A stretch of DNA of 64,000 nt from Symbiodinium natans (taxonomy: Eukaryota; Sar; Dinophyceae; Suessiales; Symbiodiniaceae), in contig CAJNDS010000668.1 of the NCBI GenBank assembly GCA_905221605.1, positions 1,147,055 through 1,211,054 of the forward strand. Reading direction: 5' to 3'. Positions 23,601 to 32,600 of the stretch are shown one piece after another. Below the pieces are notes generated by a model, which worked only from the letters and a program-made list of their open reading frames with translations, was not told the DNA's origin and did no database searches. The translations under genes were made by a program, and so were the position numbers. The number at the start of each line of letters is the position of its first letter. Position 1 is the first letter of the stretch.

Positions 23601-26600
23601 TCTGCGAGCTGCGAGACTATCTTCTCAAGTACCATCTTGTACTTCTCTAGATTCTCCACCCCTGTTGTCTGCTCCACTATCGGCAATAGCACCACCTCCT
23701 CGTCACTATTCCTCATCATCTCGTTTCCGTCTGCATCGCGATTGCCCGTAGGAATCAACGTCAGCTCCCACCTTCCATGAGCCGGATCCCCCTTCACGGT
23801 GTGAGATGTCTGCAACATGACCTTCTTGTTGATTTCCCCCATTACTGCCGCATTCCTTCGTTGTATCTCTCGGAACCTCCTACTCATTCGGCTCATTCCG
23901 GGTTTGTCCTCGATGTCCCTCTTGTCTGCTTTGGCTCTCCTTATCAGGTCCTCTTGGAATCTCCACTCTGCCTCCTCGTCACCCTTGATCTTCTCGACTT
24001 GTTCTCGCTTGATTCCGGCCGAGTCCATAATTCCTTTTAAACTCTTCGACGCTGCCATTCCGTATCCCCGCTCCTCCGTACTGCTGGTGTCACGGCCCAC
24101 CTCAAAGTTTTCTTTCACCTTGTATATTCGGGCACCCTTAACCGGGTTGTCAAGCTCCACCATGGCCGCTCGGCCTCCCAACGAATACTGTTCTATCGGG
24201 CCTCCAAAATTCCTCGCGCTCTCGGGAACTGCACTCTCATAATTCGTCGTTCCGGCACTAGTCTTCGGGTCGACGATGTTCATACTACCATCAGCTGCAG
24301 CATGCTCGTCATCCATCTTGTCGGGCTCCCGACTATCCTTGATCGGATCCGGATTTGTCTTCACGTCCGGCGTCGTCGCTCCTTTCTGGCTATCCTTCTC
24401 CGCTCCCTTGTCTTCGGTGTCCCTCTCCTTCTCGGTTTTCGGGAGCTGATCCTCAAGCTGCCTAATTCTATCCATCGCTTTCTTCATAGCCGCTTCGCTT
24501 TCCTGCGCACGACGTCGGCTCTCCTTAAGCTCGTCGTCCATGGTTTGGTAACCTCGGAGGCGCTCTTCGGCCCGTTCTAACTTGTCCCTCGCATCCTTCA
24601 GCGCGGCCTCTCTCTCCTCTATCTTTTGCAGGCTATCCCTAAGCTCACTCTCCTTGTCCTGGTACTTCTTGAGGTTCTCCTCGGCCTGCTTCCGCATTGT
24701 TTCTCTCTCTTTCTCTTCGTCATCCCTGAGCTTGGCAGTTTCCTGGAGCGTCTTCTTCAACTCCGAGAACTCTTGTCCCTGCTCTTGCCCAGCCTGCTTT
24801 GTAGCCTTGTATTCCTTCTTTAGCTCCTCCAGCTCTGACTCCAACTCTTTCACTCTTCTATCGCCGGCAATCTTGCCCTCTTCGCTCGCGCCTTCACTAC
24901 TGGTGGCTCCACTTCCGCTCGTCGCTGTCTTCTCCATTCTATCTCGGAGAGCCCTGAATTCGTCTCTCATCTCGTTGATGGCTCCGATTCTCCTCAGCTC
25001 CTCTTTCCTTTCCCTCAAATGTACCTCGACTTCTGCGACTAGCTTCGCGTTGTTCTCTGCCACCCCCTCGAGCTCTCCGACCCTTCGTGCTAGTCGATCA
25101 CGCTCATGAACGGCTACAGCGAGCTCCTCCTTCAGCTTGTGGTTTTCATTCTCAGCGTGCATACTTTCTATTCCCTTGTATTCATCCATGGTCCGTCCAC
25201 CCCCTCGGGGCTCAACCTTCATATCTTCGAGCTGCCTGCTGAGGTCCTCTATCTTTGTTTTGTCTTCTACCGCCCGCGCCCGCACCTCTGCCGCTATCCC
25301 TGCTTTGTCCATTCTCTCCTCTGCCATTCGGCCTATCACCCATTTGCACTTCTCAACCTCAGACACCTTGTCGGCCAGTTTTGCTATCAACCTGGCGACC
25401 ACCTCCTCCCTCGGCATACCTCGCAGATCTCTCCTCCTCATTACTAGGATATCCCTTTCGCCCAGCTGTACTTCTGCCTCCTTGATATTCTTCCACTCTT
25501 CGTCTGAGTAGTATTTCCTCCGCTCGTAGTCTTCGTCAAACTCCTCGCACAGCGGGTCATCCTCGTCCTCGTCTATCAATCCCACCATGACCAGTCTTAC
25601 TGCGACGTTCGTCAGTCTAAACTTCAGTTGTTTGATTCTGTCCTCCGCTTCCTGGAGCCTCTCTCTGTCGGTCATGTTCTCCTTTCCCTTTTGTGTGCTG
25701 ATCAGCGTTCCGTCTATGATTTTCGTCACCACACTCTCCATCGATGCTCTCATTCTATCGGCCTGTATCATGAAAGGCCTGTGGGTGGGCTCCGCCTCAA
25801 TGTCGCCGGTCAAAAACCTATCGGCCCTCAATTCGCCTGGCACGTCTCTGCCATGTTCCACTCTATCGGATCTGATGTTTGCGGTCGGAGCACGATGGGC
25901 AGTTATCGGGTTCGCCGCCACTAATGACATGTTCAGCATTACGGCCTTGGAGTCGTCTGGATCCTGTCGTATGACGGCGATGTTGTACTTCCTCTCATGC
26001 CCCGTCATCGCTCTTTCTCGCATTCTATCCCATCCCATTCGTCTATCCTGTTCATCCATCTCCACAGCCGCCCTCTCTTGTCTATCTCTATATTCCGCCA
26101 GTGTCAGTCCCTCCCACGTTTCGGGCATCTCTGTGAGGATCAGAGCAGACGCCATCGACCTCATTACATCCCTGACATTCGTCGCCATCATTTCTGGCCT
26201 TTCCAGAGGGTGCATCGGCTCCTTCATTGATGCATCAGCAACTATCGTCCCCAGAGGTCGCGAGCCAAGTCCGTAAAATTCCGCCGCCTCTCTCATGGCC
26301 GCATAGAAATCCCTCAATTTCGTTAGCGTTGCTAATCCGTACATCATATGTGGGTGGACCATGGGCATCTGGTTGGCACTGCGTACAACTCCGTCCAACA
26401 GTACCTGCACTGTGTGCAGCTCAGCCATCAACCTATCCCTTCGTTCGAACTGTGGCACCCAGTTCTTGAATATCGCCGACGCACACAGCTTCGACGCTCT
26501 ATCCGTAAGTGTCACTCTCAGCGAATCCACCATGAGTGCGTTCACGAGCTCGTGGGCTGGAAAGTACTGCGTTCTCCCTCGTGCCACCTCCTCAGTATAC

Positions 26601-29600
26601 AGGTTCGGATGGTAATCTCCCTCAGCCATGTCCTTTTCTACCATAGCCCTGATGGCCGCCTTCTTGGTCTGCGTGAGATAATCAATGGGGTTAAACACGG
26701 TCGCGCCTATTCCCTCACCTTCGTCCCGCGTCCACGTCACCCATGATGTGTTTCTAATCACAGCTCCTTCTGCCGAGTGTATCATCCAACTCTGTCCCGC
26801 CTCGGCCGCCTCGACTACAGCCTCCCATGTTGATCTACGCCTGGCTATCCGATAGTTCATCTTGTAATGAGGAATCATGATTTTCTCCTTCATCTCCTCC
26901 GGCTTGATCACCTCCTGCCAGTTTCTGCTCCTCTTCCTTACACCCCCTATCTCTTCGTCCTCCGGCTCGTTACATTCTTCGGCAAGGGTGAAATCTATCA
27001 GCTGTAGATATGCGTATAATCGCCGTTCTATCCTTGACGGGTTCGCGCCCTTGTCCCTGATCCCTCCTAGGAGGATCCTTTGCATAGTACATCGTGCCCA
27101 AAGCGGAAGCTTCTTGATTTCTTCTCTCCTCCTATCCGGTTTCCACCTCTGGATGTCCTCCGGCCGGTACTTCACCTCAAGCTGTTCTTGATACTGTTTC
27201 CGGACCACCTCCCCCAGCTTCACCTTCATGATGTTCGCAAATTCCGGCCGCCTTCCTCGGTGCTGTTCTATCCTTTTCTTGATCTCTGCCGCTACCGTCC
27301 CAGCTCCGGCGCTGTTCAAACCTGCCATCAGGTCTTCTATCGTAACATCCTTCAGCACCTTGTACATCAAGTCCTCCAAGTTGAAAATGGAGAAATTCAC
27401 TCCCCTTATCAACAGCCGGTCGCTCACCTCAGGGCCCAGGCGCTGCGTAACCTCCCTTACCCTTTGTGCTCGAAGTTCTCTATCCAGCTCCATCGGCCCC
27501 ATACTGCTCGCTCTGCGTTCTATCGCTATTTCCGTAGCCCTCCTCCACTGTTCCCTCCTCACGTCAGGGTTCGCTCTCCAGAAACCCATTCCCTCAACCC
27601 TGTAGTCTCTGGCAATCGCTTGAATCTCCTCACGCCATTGTGGTGACTCCCTCAAACTCGCGGCTGCCATTCTCAATCTTCTCCTAGCATCGGGTTCCAC
27701 ACTATCCTCCATCAGCTCAGGTGCCTGTGGTCTTTCTAGACATCTATCCAGATTCCATTCCGGAAGAACTCCGTTTTCGTCAGTGGCGATCTTTCCCAAC
27801 GTCATAATAACATCCATGAAGTCCAGTTTCGCCTCCGGTTTGTCCACGACCACTATTCCTGCGGCGACCATAAGCTCGTGTGGCTCGAAAAGGTCTATCT
27901 CTTCCCATGGCATCCCCTCCGCTGCTAGTCTCTCGGTCAGCCGTGCAACTATCCTCCTCGGATCGTATTCAGGTAGATATGAATTCTGCACGATCGCCGC
28001 CAACACCACCGATGGTGGCCTGCCCTTTACCAAGGTACTATACTTTCCCACTTGTCCCAGCTCCTTTTCGCAGACCGGGCACACAGCACCTTCGCACGGA
28101 AATGCCTCGCCATTGCTATCTACCCCCGTATATCCCAACCACCAAGCAAAGCACGCATGACAATGGTATCCCCAGCATATCCTTCTAAGCCACTCGACCG
28201 GCTCGCTGAAACTATGTATTCCCGACCCTCTCGTGTTGCTCTCCTCTATCGGGTTCTCCCGGGTGACCCGCTCATGCACCTCGTCCGTCATCCTTTTCAC
28301 GAGCTCATCCCTCTCCGCCCTCGCTTCGTCCAACCACGGGAATGGAAAGTTGTGCTTCTGGTTCCATACATCCTCCACGACTCGCCTATAAATCTCCGGG
28401 TTCTGTCGTGCCACATGACTATCCTCTTCCCTGTCAGCTATCGTATCAACACCGTGTCCAAACAACTCCGAGAACCCTTGACCTCTCTCGTTCTCACTAT
28501 CTGGCTCCATCGCCTCATGAGCTTCCACGCCCTCCATCTTGCTATCCATCTCCGGACTCTCGGGCTCGTTCATCTCTCCCCCCGCATCTATCTGCATTGT
28601 GGCGTCCTTTGCTTCCCTCGCGTTCACCCCGTGCTCTTCAGCCTCGGCCACCGAGTCGAGCGGTTCAGGTCTTATCCCTGTTGCGCTCCTCCTGCCCTTG
28701 AGTGCCTCCTTGAGCGCATCCTCCTTGATTTCTTCTATCCACCGATAATAGTCTGCCGGATAGCCTTGGCCCATGCTCTCTATCCTTCTCATCGAACTGA
28801 TGATCTCCTCGAATAGCGTGCAGTCGTTCCCTATCATCTCCACAATATCAGTCTCATGCTTAACCAGCATCAGGTTCTGCGCTATCCACCATGCCATGGT
28901 GTTGGCCCATTCCCTCGGGAACTTCATGTCTTCAAGAATCATCGTCCTGACGAATTTGGCCAGCCATATTCTCACCACATAATTCGAAAACTCAATTTTA
29001 TTCAGGGGAGTAGTGCCCCCCGTCTCGGATCCAAATCCTTGCTTTGTCACCTCCTCCACCATGTCCGCAACGTCCATGCTATCCGGATAGCCCCCGGTAC
29101 CGGCTTCCATCCTCGTCATCACGCGATCTATCAAATGCTCCCCGGCCCTCTGGACAACCTCGAACAACTTCGTCTCCCACAGCATCTCGAGCTCTTCATA
29201 ACCTAGGGAAAGTGTCTCTGGTTCTATCATTACGTTGTATATAGTCCACCGCATCTCCACCTCTATCTCATCCGCGTCGTTGGATGTAGGCTTTACTCTA
29301 GGCTCACTCGGCGGCGGTGAAATCGATGAAGGCTTGTGTCCAGGCCGGCCTAGTCTGCCTCCGTCAGCTCTCAACTCTGGCACGGTCCCCAATATTCCAT
29401 TCATGCCCATCCACACCCGATAGAATTGCTCTACCCACTTCCTCATGCCTCCGACGTTGCTCTCAACGTTCAATATCCTGCTTCTCATCAAAGTTCCCAA
29501 AGCTATCCCGGTGTATGACGGTTCGGCGCCAGGCCTCGTTCCCGACAGCACCTGCGAGTCATATATTCCCGCCATTACAATGTCGTACACTTCTTTGGGT

Positions 29601-32600
29601 GTGATCTCATCGGTAACCTCCCTCGGGCACGTCGCTCTAATCATCCGGCGTATTACCTGTACCACTATCGTTGTCCACGCCATCGGTGGGGCTCCATAAC
29701 AGCGAATCCAGTGCTGCATTTCTATCAAATGCCCCTCCCCTAGCACCTGTCCTGCCCTCGTATTCCTCGACCATGGGGCCTCTATCACAGGCGATCCCTC
29801 TTCTTCCATCCTCAATCTCAATATCCCCCCACTCTCTCCAGTACCCACGCATTCCACTCGATCCAGTTCTGTCCCGTCGGCAACCACTCCCACCGTGCCT
29901 CCAGATCCTATCACCATCGGTCCTTCGCCACTGTCTCCGCTTCTCGTTGCCTGCTGCGTCTCTCTATCCGAATATTCCTGCTCGGACTTGAGGTCGCTCA
30001 GGGTCTTGATGTTGCTACCCGTCCCAGCACCACCCTTCCATCTGGGAGCCTGCATAACCGCCCCCTTGGTATCACCTCGTGTTGGCACCGGTGGAGCCGG
30101 CGGTCTATCCCCTTGATCACCTATCCCAGCGGTTCCCCTAAGTGCTCCGCCATCTCTGCCATCTCCCGCCTTTTCCCCGGCACTTTTTCTCTTCTCGTCT
30201 CTTGCTTGTTTCTCTTGTCGTTGGTTCGCGAGCTCCTGAGCACTCTCGAGCAGCTCCTTCCTCTTCATCGCCTCCCGGTTTTCTTTCTTCGCCTTCTTTT
30301 GTTCTGACCGACTCCTCACGGTGGCGAAACCCTCGTCACTGCCTTCCTTGAACTCCTCAGTCATTGATGCGTCTCCCTCTCGAGCAGATTGGTTCTCCGG
30401 TCTATCCTCACCCATAGCATCATCCTCTTCTCCATCCGACTCTGCATCGTCCTCCATCATCTCTGCGTCATCTGCCATCGCCTTCAGCTGCCCGATAGCT
30501 TCCATAGCCCTTAGAGCTTGGTATTCGGGGTCCTTCATGTGGAAGCCGGCCGCCGTGTAAATGATCACTTTCATCCGGTGCCAAGAACCCCTATCTCCGG
30601 CTGACACACAGTGAGCTTCGGACTTACCACACATCGTCTTCCACACCGACTCATCTATCCTGGCAGCCATCTCCGTATACACCCCTTGTCTATCCGATGT
30701 CCTAAGGCTCTCCGTGACTCCCGTGATCTTTGTCTCTGGCACAATCACTTTCGTTTTCAGTGACCGGTCTGCCTTCGCCACTTCTATCCAGCGTCTGAGC
30801 CAGACTCCAACCTCTCCAATGCTATCCCTGCTCTCCTCGCCGATCACCTCCCTAATAGCTGAAGTTTCTCTATCATATAACTCCATGTCTCGCGGGGTCG
30901 GCCACATCATTCCAAACATCGAGATGAACAGGATCTGCGCCCAGAAGCCGAACGTTCGCCCGGCACTGATGTACAACTTTCCCGCGTCCACCCCTATTCG
31001 AGGAAACGCCGTACGCATAACGTTCCAAGGCAGAGTGATGATTCCAGACTTCTTCATCAGTTTATCCATGGCTTCTCCAGCCCTTATCAGTTCCTTGGCC
31101 TCCTCCCTGACTCGGTAGTTAGTGGGGAATCCATTCTCTTCGAAATTTCCGGGCCCTACCCAGAGCACATTGGCATTGGCTTTCCTGATCGTCTCCCTCG
31201 TCTCCCTCGCCACCTTGGTTTTAGTGTCATCGTCTGTAGCCTCGAACCGTCTCACCTCTTCTATTGCTCGGCGAGCATTCCCTGCTGCCATTCCAGCTGG
31301 GGCCAATACCACAATAATGTTCGTCACTTGATTCCCTCCCACGCCCTTCGAGACGCATTCCTTGCACACTTCCTGAACCTTCTTGTACGCACCCTGGTAG
31401 GTCATCTCCTGCGTTCCTGTCAGTTTGTGTGTAACGAACGACATACTCTCCGCGGCCTTTCCATAGCCACCGTGCGCCTTCAATAGCAATCCTATCCACT
31501 CTCGGACTTCCCCTGGTGACGCCGGATTCTTCTTATTCGAGACGCCCTCTATCCCCTCAGGTATGATGATGTGCACGTAGGTCTTCTGATCCGCACTACA
31601 TCGGAGCTGAAGTGGCGGCTTCATTCCCTCCGCCCACCATGTCACCAGCTCAGCCGCCTTGCGCTCATGGAATGCAGTAGCTATGTCAAACATCCACTCG
31701 TAGGTCTCCACCGCAGACTCAAGCTCGCTCGAAAGCGCTGGCTCCATCAATCTCCCTCCAACTCCGCCCATTCCTATACCAATGATAGCCGCCCAGGCCT
31801 GAGCCTCGAACGCCCAGCTCTGGTCGACGTCCTCCGGTCTGTTCCACCCATATTTCCTGGGTGCCTTTTCTATTCCCAACACTATGCTCCCCACGTCCGC
31901 CATTTCCAAAACCTTGCCCATGTGGTGCGTGGCCTTATTCGCCTCCTCCATGACTTTCTCCTCTATCCCGCTGCTCTCCACACACCGTCTGTAAATGGCT
32001 GGCCCCACAAAACTCCTCCACGGCATCTTCACGACGGCGCTATCGTGTCCCGTGGCCATTGGGGCCTCTATCCCCATGTACTCCAATAAACGTATCACAT
32101 TGGCCCATTTACTATCCACCGGGTAGTAATCCTTGTCTCGATCAGGCCCAGACACGCCCCCACTGCTAGGCAACTCCGCTATCCACCCCCTCATGAGCTC
32201 TATCAAACCACTTCTTGAGCCAGTTGGCTGTTCGACGACCTTCGTGGCATTTTCGTCACCTTCCCGATGCAGGAACTCACGTTCCATCTTCCAATCCACA
32301 GGTCGCTCAGGAAGAGGTCCTCGGGCCGGGCCTATGATTGCGCGCTTTTTCAGGTGATAGCGCCAATACAGCCTCTCAACCCCCTGTGGATGCTTCTCCA
32401 TCAGCGCCGACATCTCACTCATGAGGTGGCTATTCGCTCCTAAACCCGGGTGCTTCGGCCTACAGATAAGTGCTTGCCCGATGATCTTCGTGGCCCTCAT
32501 AAAGCAGAACAATACCCCGTCTATCTCCACTCTATCCACATCCAGTCGGATCTGCCCGTCAGGCACCGACGATCTCCTTGTCCCCACATCCATCTTGACA